NCBI RefSeq assembly: GCF_000717335.1
Contig: NZ_JNYZ01000008.1
Location: 177,711-241,710, forward strand
Length of the DNA: 64,000 nt
Direction of reading: 5' to 3'
DNA from: Amycolatopsis jejuensis
GTDB lineage: Bacteria; Actinomycetota; Actinomycetes; Mycobacteriales; Pseudonocardiaceae
The translations under genes were made by a program, and so were the position numbers. The stretch's first letter is position 1; every line of letters starts with the position of its first letter. This document shows positions 17,622 through 26,484 of this stretch, one piece after another. A model generated the notes under the pieces. The model had not been told where the DNA came from. It did not search any database and saw only the letters and a list, made by a program, of their open reading frames with translations.

Positions 17622-18766
17622 ACGCCATGACGGTGTCGATGCACGAATGGCTCACGTCCGCGGACCGCGACCGGCGGCGCATCGGGCTGGTACGGAACAC
17701 CGATGCCGCCCGCCATCCCCGGAACGGCCTGCTGGACCTGGCGTCCAACGACTATCTCGGCCTGAGCGCCGACCCACGGCTGCGTGCAGCCGCGGCTCGC
17801 GCGATCGATGAGTACGGTGCCGGGGCGGGCGCTTCGCGCGTCGTCACGGGGACCACCGCGTGTCACACCGAACTGGAACGCGAACTCACCGACCTCACCG
17901 GACAGCCGTCCGCGCTGGTGTTTTCCAGTGGCTACACGGCAAACATCGGGATGATCACCGCGCTCGGCTCGCCGGACACGCTGCTGGTGTCGGACGCGCA
18001 CATCCACGCGTCACTCATCGACGGCGCCCGGCTTTCCCGTTCTCCCGTCGCGATTTGCCCGCACCGGGACCTCGAAGCGCTCGAAAACCTGCTCCGCGAT
18101 CGTACGCAGCCGCGCGCTGTCGTGATGGTCGAATCGATTTATTCGGTGCTGGGAGATGCGACGGATCTGCTTCGTACGGCGGCATTGTGCGCTTCGTATG
18201 ACGCATTCCTGGTGGTGGACGAGGCGCACGGAATCGGCGTCGCAGGGCAGGGCAGGGGCGCGGTGCACGCGGCGGGCCTGGCAGGTGCGCCGCATGTCGC
18301 GGTGACGGCGACGCTGTCGAAGGCGCTCGGGTCGCAAGGCGGTGCGGTGCTGGGATCGCCGCTGCTGCGCGAACATCTGGTCAACACGGCCCGGACGTTC
18401 ATCTTCGACACCGGCCTGGCCCCCGCCGCCGCGGCGAGCGCGGCCGAAGCGTGCCGGATCATCGCGGCGGAACCGGACCGGGTGGCCGAGGTGCACCGGG
18501 TCGCCGCGGCGATTGCGGACGCCGCCGGGGTGCCCCGCGCACCCGGTGCGGTGCAGTCGGTTCCGGCGGATTCGGCCGAGCAGGCGATTGCGGCGACGGG
18601 GCGGCTGTACGACGAGGGGATCGTCGTCGGATGTTTCCGTCCGCCGAGTGTGCCGGACGGAATCTCGCGGCTACGGCTGGTCGCGCGCGCCGGAGTCGAC
18701 GCGGGGCGGGCCGAACAGGCGGCCCGGCTGGCGGCTGGGTGGTCGAGGGCTGAAGTGCCGGTCTGA
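17618..18766 (+). CDS. bioF: 8-amino-7-oxononanoate synthase
   Basis: GTG at 17618 overlaps the bioB stop by 4 bp; an ATG at 17627 is an alternative giving 379 residues. The protein is a PLP-dependent alpha-oxoamine synthase: [21 protein letters not shown], the cofactor-binding [16 protein letters not shown], and [11 protein letters not shown] with the Schiff-base lysine. It condenses pimeloyl thioester with alanine in the second committed step of biotin synthesis. Its coupling to bioB keeps both under the TetR repressor. Confidence 0.93.
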   Translation: MNAMTVSMHEWLTSADRDRRRIGLVRNTDAARHPRNGLLDLASNDYLGLSADPRLRAAAARAIDEYGAGAGASRVVTGTTACHTELERELTDLTGQPSALVFSSGYTANIGMITALGSPDTLLVSDAHIHASLIDGARLSRSPVAICPHRDLEALENLLRDRTQPRAVVMVESIYSVLGDATDLLRTAALCASYDAFLVVDEAHGIGVAGQGRGAVHAAGLAGAPHVAVTATLSKALGSQGGAVLGSPLLREHLVNTARTFIFDTGLAPAAAASAAEACRIIAAEPDRVAEVHRVAAAIADAAGVPRAPGAVQSVPADSAEQAIAATGRLYDEGIVVGCFRPPSVPDGISRLRLVARAGVDAGRAEQAARLAAGWSRAEVPV

Positions 18767-18860
18767 CGCTCGCCGCCCAGCTGAAACGACTTTCTCCCCC
18801 CTCCGTCCCGCAGGTGCAGGCAGCGGATCCGGACCCGTGCGCTGCGGTACTGTCGCGGCT

Positions 18861-19916
18861 GTGGCAGATCCGGTTCGTCCGCGGCGCGGCCCGGCTCCGA
18901 CGGGTCGGCCGACCATGCGCGACGTCGCCACGGCTGCGTCGGTCAGTGTGAAAACGGTGTCGCGGGTGGTGCACAACTACCCGTTCATCAGCGACGACGT
19001 CCGCAGCCGCGTGCAGGCCGAGATCCGCCGCCTCGGTTTCCGGCCCAACGGAAACGCCGTCAACCTGCGCCGCACGGACCGTCCGGCGGGCGGGATCGGC
19101 GTGCTGGTCGCGGATCTGGCCGACCCGTTCTACTCGGGCATGGTGAGCGCGATCGAGCAGGTGAGCACCGCGCGGTCGTTCACCACGCTGGTCGCGAGCT
19201 CCGACGAGGACCCGGACCGCGAACGCGCCCTGCTCACCACCCTGGTCGAACGCCGGCTGGACGGGCTGATCGTGGTGTCCGCCGACCGCAGGCACGACCA
19301 CCTCCGCCCGGACCTGGACGTCGGCACCCGGATGGTCTTCGCCGACCGCCCACCCAACCGCCTCCCGGTGGACTGCGTACTGGCCGCACACGCGGACGGC
19401 GCCGCACAAGCCGTCGATCACCTGCTGAGACAAGGACATCGGGCGATCGCGTACGTCGGGCACTCCCCCGCAATCCACACCGCACGGCAACGTCTGAGCG
19501 GCTTCCGCACCGCACTGGCCGCGGCGGGCCTGGAACCACACAGCGTCCGCACCGACGCCACCGATGCCGATGCAGCCCTCACCGCAACGGCCGAACTTCT
19601 GGCCCTGAACCCCGCCCCGACCGCCGTGTTCACGGACAACCCCCGCCTGGTAAGCGGCGTCGCACAGGCAATCGCGGAATCCCCCACGCCGAACACCGCC
19701 CTGGTCGCCTTCGACGATTCCGACCTGGCCCGCGTCCTCGGCGTGACAGTCGTGGCGCAAGACCCGAGAGAACTGGGCCGCCGCGCCGCAGAACTCCTGT
19801 TCGCCCGCCTCGACGGCGACCACTCCCGCCCTCGCCGGATCATCCTCCCGACGACCCTGCTGCCGCGCGGCTCCGGGGAAGGCCTCGGGGTGGCGTTACG
19901 ACCTCGACCCCGCTGA
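18861..19916 (+). CDS. LacI-family transcriptional regulator
   Basis: The GTG start gives 351 residues. An N-terminal LacI helix-turn-helix (MRDVATAASVSVKTVSRVVH) with hinge (FRPNGNAVNLR) is followed by a periplasmic-binding-protein-like effector domain (GIGVLVADLADPFYSGM; LVAFDDSDLARVLGVTVVAQD). It likely senses a sugar or nucleoside. No sugar operon is adjacent on the same strand; the secreted glycosidase pair 0.9 kb downstream is a possible target but lies beyond the minisatellite. Confidence 0.9.
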   Translation: MADPVRPRRGPAPTGRPTMRDVATAASVSVKTVSRVVHNYPFISDDVRSRVQAEIRRLGFRPNGNAVNLRRTDRPAGGIGVLVADLADPFYSGMVSAIEQVSTARSFTTLVASSDEDPDRERALLTTLVERRLDGLIVVSADRRHDHLRPDLDVGTRMVFADRPPNRLPVDCVLAAHADGAAQAVDHLLRQGHRAIAYVGHSPAIHTARQRLSGFRTALAAAGLEPHSVRTDATDADAALTATAELLALNPAPTAVFTDNPRLVSGVAQAIAESPTPNTALVAFDDSDLARVLGVTVVAQDPRELGRRAAELLFARLDGDHSRPRRIILPTTLLPRGSGEGLGVALRPRPR

Positions 19917-20131
19917 CCTGGGCCGCGCTGACCTGGGCTGCATTGCGCGAGCGGGACGTCACTGGCTGAGGCTTCAATGGCTTCGGCGACCCCGGCTTCG
20001 CCGGCAAAAGCTCTCACCGGCCGCGGCCCCCTGACACAGGATTCACTGACCGCGGATTCACCGGCACCGGACTCACGGGCCACAGCTTCGCCGGGACCAG
20101 GATTGCCGATCCGGCCGCCCTCACTGCCCCA
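19917..20131. other. Degenerate low-complexity stretch before the minisatellite
   Basis: It opens with two copies of GCTGACCTGGGC 15 bp apart (the first overlapping the LacI stop) and continues with loosely repeated GGATTCAC(C/T)G-type words. No credible gene was found. Confidence 0.5.
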
Positions 20132-20481
20132 GGTGACTCCCACCCGCCCTCACTGCCCAGGTTGACCTCCACCCCGCCCACGCCGCCCCAGGCGACCTCC
20201 ACCCACCCTCACTGCCCAGGTCGACCTCCACCCCGCCCACGCTGCCCAAGCGACCTCCACCCCGCCCACGCTGCCCAAGCGACCTCCACCCATGCTCACC
20301 GCCCAGCTGACTTCCACCCCGCCCGCGCCGCCCTAGGCGACCTCCACCCACCCTCACTGCCCAGGCGACCTCCACCCCGCCCACGCCGCCCCAGATGACT
20401 TCCACCCACCCTCACTGCCCAGGTCGACCTCCACCCCACCCTCGCTGCCCCAGGCGACCTCCACCCCACCCAATCGGCCCC
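20132..20481. repeat. Twelve-unit GC-rich minisatellite with alternating unit types
   Basis: About 12 tandem units of 28-31 bp each begin with a GACCTCCACCC-like core and end in CCCAG or CCCAA. Two types mostly alternate. Type A (28 bp) contains ACCCTCACTGCCCAG; type B (29-31 bp) contains CCCGCCCACGCCGCCCCAG. The basic higher-order period is thus about 58 bp. Units diverge by a few bases. One strand is almost purely C-rich with very few G, which could favour unusual DNA structures. Open frames through it are low-complexity and have no ribosome site. Confidence 0.9.
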
Positions 20482-20777
20482 ACCGCGCCAACCCCTCATC
20501 CACCGGCGGTGTCGCGTCGCGCGGGAGTCCCGTGTTCCCTGCCCGGGCGTCCTGAAACCGGTCTTCTTCGTCGTTCTGTCCAGCTCTGCCCATTGACAAC
20601 GCTGACAATGCCGAACCACACTGGGCCGCGTTGCCAACGTTGTCAGCCCGGCCCACGGACCACCTTCGACGGGAACCGGCGCGGGACAGCGGACAGCACC
20701 CCCACGAGAAGCACGAGAACCACGAAAAGCACCAGCATCCGCAGCTTCCGAGCACCCCTGGTCCCCGAAGGAGCGCC
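20482..20777. other. Interval between minisatellite and secreted glycosidase operon
   Basis: No gene recognised. Nearer the operon it contains short repeats of ACGAGAAGCACGAGAACCACG type and should hold the promoter of the 20778 gene; no clear -35/-10 pair was identified. Confidence 0.35.
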
Positions 20778-21950
20778 ATGGTCCCCGCCCGCCGCGCTGT
20801 CGCATTGTGCGCCGCCGTTACTGCTTCGCTCGCCATCGCAAGTCCAGCCGCCGCCGACAGTCCGGCCATCACGAGCCCACTCGCCGCAACAGGCGGCACA
20901 ACCGATACCACCGCAAGCGCCGCCGCCGGTCCGTTGCGGGTCGTGAGCGCAGTGGCCGACACCGCGCTCACCCAGCGCTGGCAGGAGTTCGGCCGTCGCC
21001 GTGGAGGGGGTTGGGCTGCTGCCGACGGTACCTACTCCACCCGCCTTCCCTCGGGCCTCGTCGCGTGGCTCTTCAACGACACCTTCTTCGGCCCCGTCAA
21101 CGCCGACGACAGCCTGCCCCAATCCGCCCCCTTCACGCACAACTCCGCCGTACTGTCCACACCGGACGCGAAGCACCTCATCACCACCATCGCCCCCGGG
21201 CCGCCCGGGCATCCGCGGTCGCTCGTCGGGCCGACGCCGGACAATCCCACCGTGCCCAACGACCACTGGTACTGGAACGGTGACGGCATCGTCGATCGCG
21301 GGAAGTTGCAGGTCATCGAGTTCGAGCAGAAGCCGTCGGACGACCCGCCGCCGTTCAACTTCGCTTGGAGCGGCACGAAACTCGCGACCCTGAACCCGTA
21401 CACGTTCCGCCTCGAGAAGCTCACCGACCTGCCTTCCGCGGGCGGCGTGCAATGGGGCACCGAGCTCATGAGCGACGGCGGGTACATCTGGATCTACGGC
21501 GTCGAAGGCAACGGCCCGACCAAATACATGCACCTCGCCCGCGCTCGGGTCGGGCACCTCGACGGGCCGTGGGAGTTCCGCACCGACAGCGGATGGACCT
21601 CGGACCCGGCGGGCTCGGCGCGGCTGCTCGGCAACGTCGGCGCGTCGTTCGGCGTGACCCCGGTCGGCGGCGAGTACCTGCTCACCACGTTCGACTCCGG
21701 GCTCAGCAGCGTCATCCACGCCTACCACGCCAAGAGCCCGGCCGGTCCGTTCACCGGCGGCGAATTCGTGTACGTCGCCCCCGAAGGCGGACCCGGCCGG
21801 TTCACCTACAACGTCGCCGCGCACCCGGAGATCAGCCGTCCCGGTGAGCTCGTCATCTCCTACAACACCAATGCGGAGAAGCTTTCCGACCTCTACGCCG
21901 ACATCGACCGCAACCGCCCGCGCTTCGTGGACCTCAAGCTCTCCCGCTGA
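20778..21950 (+). CDS. Secreted beta-propeller protein, DUF4185/DUF5005-like
   Basis: ATG 20778 follows AAGGAG and is preferred over the longer upstream frame. The first 27 residues are a Sec signal peptide ending in AAADS. The mature 360 residues are rich in aromatic beta strands of the five-bladed propeller type (AWLFNDTFFGPV, HNSAVLST, WYWNGDGIVD, SWTS-like turns) as found in DUF4185/DUF5005 and related glycosidase-like families. It probably binds or cleaves extracellular polysaccharide together with the GH2 enzyme, whose start lies 19 bp downstream. Enzymatic activity is not demonstrable from the sequence. Confidence 0.7.
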   Translation: MVPARRAVALCAAVTASLAIASPAAADSPAITSPLAATGGTTDTTASAAAGPLRVVSAVADTALTQRWQEFGRRRGGGWAAADGTYSTRLPSGLVAWLFNDTFFGPVNADDSLPQSAPFTHNSAVLSTPDAKHLITTIAPGPPGHPRSLVGPTPDNPTVPNDHWYWNGDGIVDRGKLQVIEFEQKPSDDPPPFNFAWSGTKLATLNPYTFRLEKLTDLPSAGGVQWGTELMSDGGYIWIYGVEGNGPTKYMHLARARVGHLDGPWEFRTDSGWTSDPAGSARLLGNVGASFGVTPVGGEYLLTTFDSGLSSVIHAYHAKSPAGPFTGGEFVYVAPEGGPGRFTYNVAAHPEISRPGELVISYNTNAEKLSDLYADIDRNRPRFVDLKLSR

Positions 21951-21969
21951 CCCGATCGGAGCCTCCGCC

Positions 21970-24900
21970 GTGAGCGACGTGTCCCGTCGTACGTTCCTGC
22001 AGTCCAACGCCGTCCTGCTCGCCGGGCTCGGCATCACCACCGCGTCGGCGGGCGAGGCCGGCGCGGACCCTGTCCGTCCGCAGGCCACGGATCTCGCCCG
22101 CTACCGCCCGGTCACCGCGTCGTCCACGGCGTACGCGCCCACCCCGGCGTGGTTCGCCGTGGACGGGCTGGCCGAGACCGGCGTGCGTGGTTCCGGCTGG
22201 CGCGCGGGCGGCGGAGATCCACAGTGGATCGCCGTCGATCTGCAGGCACCGTGCACGATTTCGTCCGTGGTGCTGGTGTTCGAGGCGACCGCGGCGGACC
22301 CGCCGTTCACCCCTGCGTCGGGGATCAACCCGTTCCTCGACACCACCGGCTGGGAGGTCCTGTCGAGCTGCGCGGTCGCGTTCAGCCTCGACATTTCGGC
22401 CGACGGCCGCACCTGGCGCACCGTCCACGAGGCGAGCGACAGCCCGGGCGGGCGGGTCGAGGTGAAACTCGACCCGCCGGTCAAGGCGCGCTGGGTGCGG
22501 CTCACCGGTAAGCAGCAGGCGAATGCGAACCCGTTGGGAGTAAACGGGTTTGAGGTATACGGACACGCCGATTGGCCACGTCCGCCGGCCACCGGCTGGA
22601 CCGATTGGGGCCGCCACTACTCCCCGCCGCCCCCGCTGGAAAGGGCGGACGACGGCACGGTCCCGCTCGAATCGGGCTGGAGTCTGACCATGGATTCCCG
22701 GGTACCAGGTGACAACGGCAGTGCCCTCGCACAGTCCGGTGTGGACACCTCCGATTGGCTGCCCGCAACGGTACCGGGCACTGTCCACACGGCACTCGTC
22801 GCGGAAGGAAAACTGCCGGAACCGACCGTCGGGCTCGGCAATATGCGGGCCCCGGAAGCATTGTCGCGGCACAGCTGGTGGTATCGCCGGGAATTCACCT
22901 TTCCCCGCGGATTCGAGACCCGACGGCGAGTCTGGCTGGAATTCGACGGGATCGATCACCACGCCGAAGTGTGGGTCGACGGAAAATCCGCAGGCACCCT
23001 CACCCACCCGGTCGCGCGAGCGGCGTTCGACATCACGGAAGCAGTGCAGGAAAAGGAAAAACACGCGGTAGCGGTACGGATCGATCCGATGCCGCATCCG
23101 GGCAACCCGGGCGACAAAGGCCCGGACGGAGTGTCCACATTGAACTCCAATGCCGAGCAGAAAGACCTCCCCGGGTACATCTCCATCAGCGGCTGGGACT
23201 GGATGCCCGGCGTCCGCGACCGCGGCGCCGGGATCTGGAACCACGTCCGCCTGCGGTCCACTGGGGACATTGTGCTCGGCGAACCCCGGGTGGACACCAA
23301 GGTGCCCGACCTGTCGGTCGCCGAGGTGACACTGGTCGTGCCGGTGCGAAACGTTTCCTCGGCGGCCCGCACGGTCACCGTGTCGGCGGAACTGGCGGGC
23401 GCCCGCGTCAGCCGTACCGTCGACCTCGCCGCCGGAGCAGCCGCAGAAGTAACGTTCCTCCCCGGCCAGAACCCCTCGCTGCGGATCCGAAATCCGGAAC
23501 TGTGGTGGCCCAACGGGTACGGCGAAGCGAAACTGCACTCATTGACCACGGCAGCCACCGTGGACGGGCAACTCAGCGACCGCCGGACCGTACGAGCCGG
23601 GCTCCGGCAGTTCGGTTACGCGTCGTCCCAGCCGGTTCTCGTCGACCCCAAGACCTCGCACTCGGCACCACAGACTGTCCACTTCGACCGGACGACCGCG
23701 CGCTACGTCCGGATCCAGGGCGGGAAACGCGCCACCGGGTACGGAATTTCCCTGTGGACACTGTCCATTGCAGACAATGACGGACCCGACCTGGCCCAGG
23801 GAAAGACCGCCACGGCATCGTCGCAGGATCTCGTCTTCAACCCACCCGGAAACGCCGTGGACGGCCGCGACAACACGCGATGGTCCTCGAATTACACCGA
23901 CAACCAATGGATTCAGGTGGACCTCGGCGCGCCGGTGGCGTTCGACCGCGTGGTACTCACCTGGGAAACCGCTTACGCCCTCACGTTCACCGTCCAAGTG
24001 TCCGCCGACGGTGCAAAGTGGACAGACGTGAAGCACGTCAGCAATTCGGGCATACCTCTGCAAATCAGCGTCAACGGCGTCCGCGTCTTCTGCAAGGGCG
24101 GCAACTGGGGATTCGACGAACTGCTCCGGCGGGTACTGCCGAATCGCATGAATGACACCGTCGCACTGCACCGCGACATGAACTTCACGATGATCCGCAA
24201 CTGGGTCGGCTCCAGCAACCGCGAGGAGTTCTTCGCCGCCTGCGATGAAAACGGAATCCTGGTGTGGAACGATTTCTGGGCCGGGGACGCACTTTTCCCG
24301 CCCGACACGAAGGTGTTCCTCGAGATCGCGGCGGACACTGTGGTGCGGTACCGGCATCATCCGTCCATCGTGGTGTGGTGTGCCACCAACGAAAGCGACC
24401 CGCCCGCGGACATGGATGCCGGGCTGCGAAAGCTGCTCGGCGAACTGCAGCCGGAACTGTGGTACCAGGGCAATTCGGCGGGCGGGGTGGCGACCGGGCA
24501 CGGGCCGTATTCGTGGATCGACCCGAAACGGTATTTCGACGGGGAAACGTATTCCATCGGCAGTTACGGTTTCCACAGCGAGATCGGCCTGCCCACGGTC
24601 CCGGTCGCGGAAAGCATGCGGCGGCTCGCGGGCGACCAGCCGTCGTGGCCGATCGGCCCGGCGTGGTTCCACCACGACTGGTGCACCCGCGGCGGCCAGG
24701 ACCCGGAAACCTACCGCGCGGCCATCGAAGACCGGTACGGCGCGGGCACCTCGCTGGACGATTTCTGCGCCAAAGCCCAGCTGGTCAACTACGAAAGCAT
24801 GCGCGCGATTTTCGAGGCCTACAATGCGGCATTGTGGGACGACGCGTCGGGCGTGCTGCTGTGGATGTCGCATCCGGCGCACCACAGCACGGTGTGGCAG

Positions 24901-25560
24901 ACCTACGACTACGACCTCGACACCAACGGCAGTTTCCACGGCGCCCGCAAGGGTTGTGAACCGGTCCACGTGCAGGCGCGGCTGTCGGACTGGCAGGTCC
25001 ACGCGGTGAACCAGACCGCCCAGCAGGTCGACGCCACGGTGCACGCCGAACTGTTCGACGTGCGCGGCCGCCCGCTCGGGCCGCCGGTGACCGCGCCGGT
25101 GTCGGTCGCCGCTTCGTCCGTGACAGCGTCGTTTCCGGTCCCCTTCACCGACCAGCTTCCCGCCCTGCACCTCCTGCGGCTACGCCTGACCACCGGCGAT
25201 CGGGAACTCTCGCGCAACGTCTACTGGCGCTACCGCACGCCCGCCGACGCCCGCGAACTACCCAAAACCCGCACCGACGTCTGGCTCCGCCCCGGCCCGG
25301 TCCGCCGCGAAGGCGACCGGGACACCGCAGTGGTGACCATGCGCAACACGGGCCGGTTCGCCACCGCCGGAGCCCGCTTGTCCGCCCGCGATGCCTGGAC
25401 CGACGAGCGCATCCTTCCGTTGCAGTGCAGCGAAAACTACCTGTGGCTGTTACCCGGCGAGACCGCGACAGTGACCGTTTCGTGGCCTTCGCGTGCATTG
25501 CGGTCCCGCAGGCCACGCTTCGTAGTGGAAGGACTGAACCTGCCCCGGCGTACGACCTGA
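21970..25560 (+). CDS. Secreted GH2 exo-beta-glucosaminidase-like enzyme with two discoidin domains
   Basis: The GTG at 21970 opens a Tat-type signal (SRRTFLQS). Residues about 35-195 form a first F5/8-type-C (discoidin) domain. A GH2 sugar-binding jelly roll (HSWWYRREFTFPRGF) and an immunoglobulin-like domain follow. A second discoidin-like domain (GKTATASSQDLVFNPPGNAVDG) is inserted just before the catalytic barrel. The barrel has NESDPP with probable acid/base Glu808, and HSEIGLP with probable nucleophile Glu871, the arrangement of exo-beta-D-glucosaminidases such as CsxA. At 1196 residues it is longer than typical CsxA enzymes because of the extra binding modules. It would release sugar residues from chitosan-like or other glycans outside the cell. 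Confidence 0.85.
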   Translation: MSDVSRRTFLQSNAVLLAGLGITTASAGEAGADPVRPQATDLARYRPVTASSTAYAPTPAWFAVDGLAETGVRGSGWRAGGGDPQWIAVDLQAPCTISSVVLVFEATAADPPFTPASGINPFLDTTGWEVLSSCAVAFSLDISADGRTWRTVHEASDSPGGRVEVKLDPPVKARWVRLTGKQQANANPLGVNGFEVYGHADWPRPPATGWTDWGRHYSPPPPLERADDGTVPLESGWSLTMDSRVPGDNGSALAQSGVDTSDWLPATVPGTVHTALVAEGKLPEPTVGLGNMRAPEALSRHSWWYRREFTFPRGFETRRRVWLEFDGIDHHAEVWVDGKSAGTLTHPVARAAFDITEAVQEKEKHAVAVRIDPMPHPGNPGDKGPDGVSTLNSNAEQKDLPGYISISGWDWMPGVRDRGAGIWNHVRLRSTGDIVLGEPRVDTKVPDLSVAEVTLVVPVRNVSSAARTVTVSAELAGARVSRTVDLAAGAAAEVTFLPGQNPSLRIRNPELWWPNGYGEAKLHSLTTAATVDGQLSDRRTVRAGLRQFGYASSQPVLVDPKTSHSAPQTVHFDRTTARYVRIQGGKRATGYGISLWTLSIADNDGPDLAQGKTATASSQDLVFNPPGNAVDGRDNTRWSSNYTDNQWIQVDLGAPVAFDRVVLTWETAYALTFTVQVSADGAKWTDVKHVSNSGIPLQISVNGVRVFCKGGNWGFDELLRRVLPNRMNDTVALHRDMNFTMIRNWVGSSNREEFFAACDENGILVWNDFWAGDALFPPDTKVFLEIAADTVVRYRHHPSIVVWCATNESDPPADMDAGLRKLLGELQPELWYQGNSAGGVATGHGPYSWIDPKRYFDGETYSIGSYGFHSEIGLPTVPVAESMRRLAGDQPSWPIGPAWFHHDWCTRGGQDPETYRAAIEDRYGAGTSLDDFCAKAQLVNYESMRAIFEAYNAALWDDASGVLLWMSHPAHHSTVWQTYDYDLDTNGSFHGARKGCEPVHVQARLSDWQVHAVNQTAQQVDATVHAELFDVRGRPLGPPVTAPVSVAASSVTASFPVPFTDQLPALHLLRLRLTTGDRELSRNVYWRYRTPADARELPKTRTDVWLRPGPVRREGDRDTAVVTMRNTGRFATAGARLSARDAWTDERILPLQCSENYLWLLPGETATVTVSWPSRALRSRRPRFVVEGLNLPRRTT

Positions 25561-25715
25561 CGAACACCCCCGCCCCCGACCGGAGTGATTCCGCTGCCGG
25601 CAGCATCGGACTCCGGTCGAACCCGGCCGCGCGGACAGGCTTCTCCGGCGAATCCCCGTCGGCCAGCCTGGCGAGACACCCTTCGGCGAGGTCGTCTCGC
25701 GGATCCGCGCAGGCC

Positions 25716-25759
25716 GCTGGTCTCCCCGGGAGCACCGGGCTGCTCCCGGGGAGACCAGC
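25716..25759. terminator. Perfect 19-bp stem hairpin
   Basis: Left arm 25716-25734 (begins GCTGGTCTCC) pairs perfectly with 25741-25759 around a 6-nt loop CCGGGC. It lies 155 bp after the GH2 gene and 70 bp before the lipoprotein gene. There is no T-run, as is usual for actinomycete terminators. Confidence 0.7.
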
Positions 25760-25828
25760 CCCCCACTGAACCGGATCGGCGGCGCACCCGTGTGACAACC
25801 ATGGACGCACACGTGGTTGGAGGCCGTG

Positions 25829-26305
25829 ATGGGTGTCAGGTCCGGGATGGTTGTCATAGTGGCCGCGGGCGCACTGGCTGCCGCCTGTAGTGGTGGTACG
25901 GCGGGGAGCCCCGCCGCGGGGGCGCACGTCACCGACGGCAAAGGTGACACGTTGTACGTCTTTGCCGCGGATCATGATGGGCAGTCCGTCTGTGACGGGA
26001 GTTGCGCCAGTTACTGGCCGCCCGTTGCGGCGGGTACGCAGCTTCAGGGGTCAACCGCCGCACTAGGCACCGTGACCCGGGCGGACGGCAGCAAGCAGGT
26101 CACCCTCGGTGGGCATCCGCTTTATCGTTACGTCGGCGACAGCTCGCCCGGGCAGACCAACGGGCAGGGGCTCGACGTCAACGGCGGGTTGTGGTGGATG
26201 GTGTCCCCGGACGGGGCGGCGATCACCACCGCCGCCAAGCCCAGCGGACCCAGCAGCACCGGCGGACCCAGCAGCAGCGACGGGTACAGCGGTGGCGGGT
26301 ACTGA
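25829..26305 (+). CDS. Secreted-repeat (COG4315-like) lipoprotein
   Basis: ATG 25829 is preceded by GGAGG; GTG 25826 is a close alternative. The 158-residue product has a lipobox (AAACSGG) and two copies of the secreted-repeat motif of PF03640: LYVFAADHDGQSVCDGSCASYWPP and LYRYVGDSSPGQTNGQGL with WWMVSPDG. The C-terminus is Gly/Ser-rich. The family is widespread in actinobacterial envelopes and has no established role. Two cysteines (VCDGSC) may form a disulfide or bind a cofactor. Confidence 0.85.
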   Translation: MGVRSGMVVIVAAGALAAACSGGTAGSPAAGAHVTDGKGDTLYVFAADHDGQSVCDGSCASYWPPVAAGTQLQGSTAALGTVTRADGSKQVTLGGHPLYRYVGDSSPGQTNGQGLDVNGGLWWMVSPDGAAITTAAKPSGPSSTGGPSSSDGYSGGGY

Positions 26306-26405
26306 ATCCGGAATCACCGTCCGTCTTGGGTCGGGTACCCGAGGGGATACCTCCGATCAGGGCATCTTGACCCGGCCGCCCAATAAGACCAAACTTTGCT
26401 GGTGA

Positions 26406-26411
26406 TATAAC
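26406..26411 (+). promoter_or_regulatory. Candidate -10 element for the 26485 reductase
   Basis: TATAAC occurs in an AT-rich patch about 75 bp before the start codon. No convincing -35 box is at standard distance, so it may need an activator or another sigma factor. Confidence 0.3.
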
Positions 26412-26484
26412 TTCGGGAGCCGGACCGGTCGTGCACCGGGCCCGGCGCCGCCTTCTCCTGTACCAGCACCGAAGGAGTTCATCA

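Noticed and set aside
20132..20481. Possible CRISPR array from the regular short repeats
   Set aside because: Units follow one another without unique spacers and no cas genes are near; it is a minisatellite.
20121..20971. Minus-strand frames through the minisatellite as a Gly/Trp/Arg-rich repeat protein
   Set aside because: Several frames are open because of the unit composition, none has a ribosome site, and unit lengths (28-31 bp) shift the frame repeatedly.
18861..25560. LacI regulator as the proven controller of the GH2/beta-propeller operon
   Set aside because: The gap is 0.86 kb with a repeat array and no LacI-type palindrome was found in front of 20778; kept only as a possibility.
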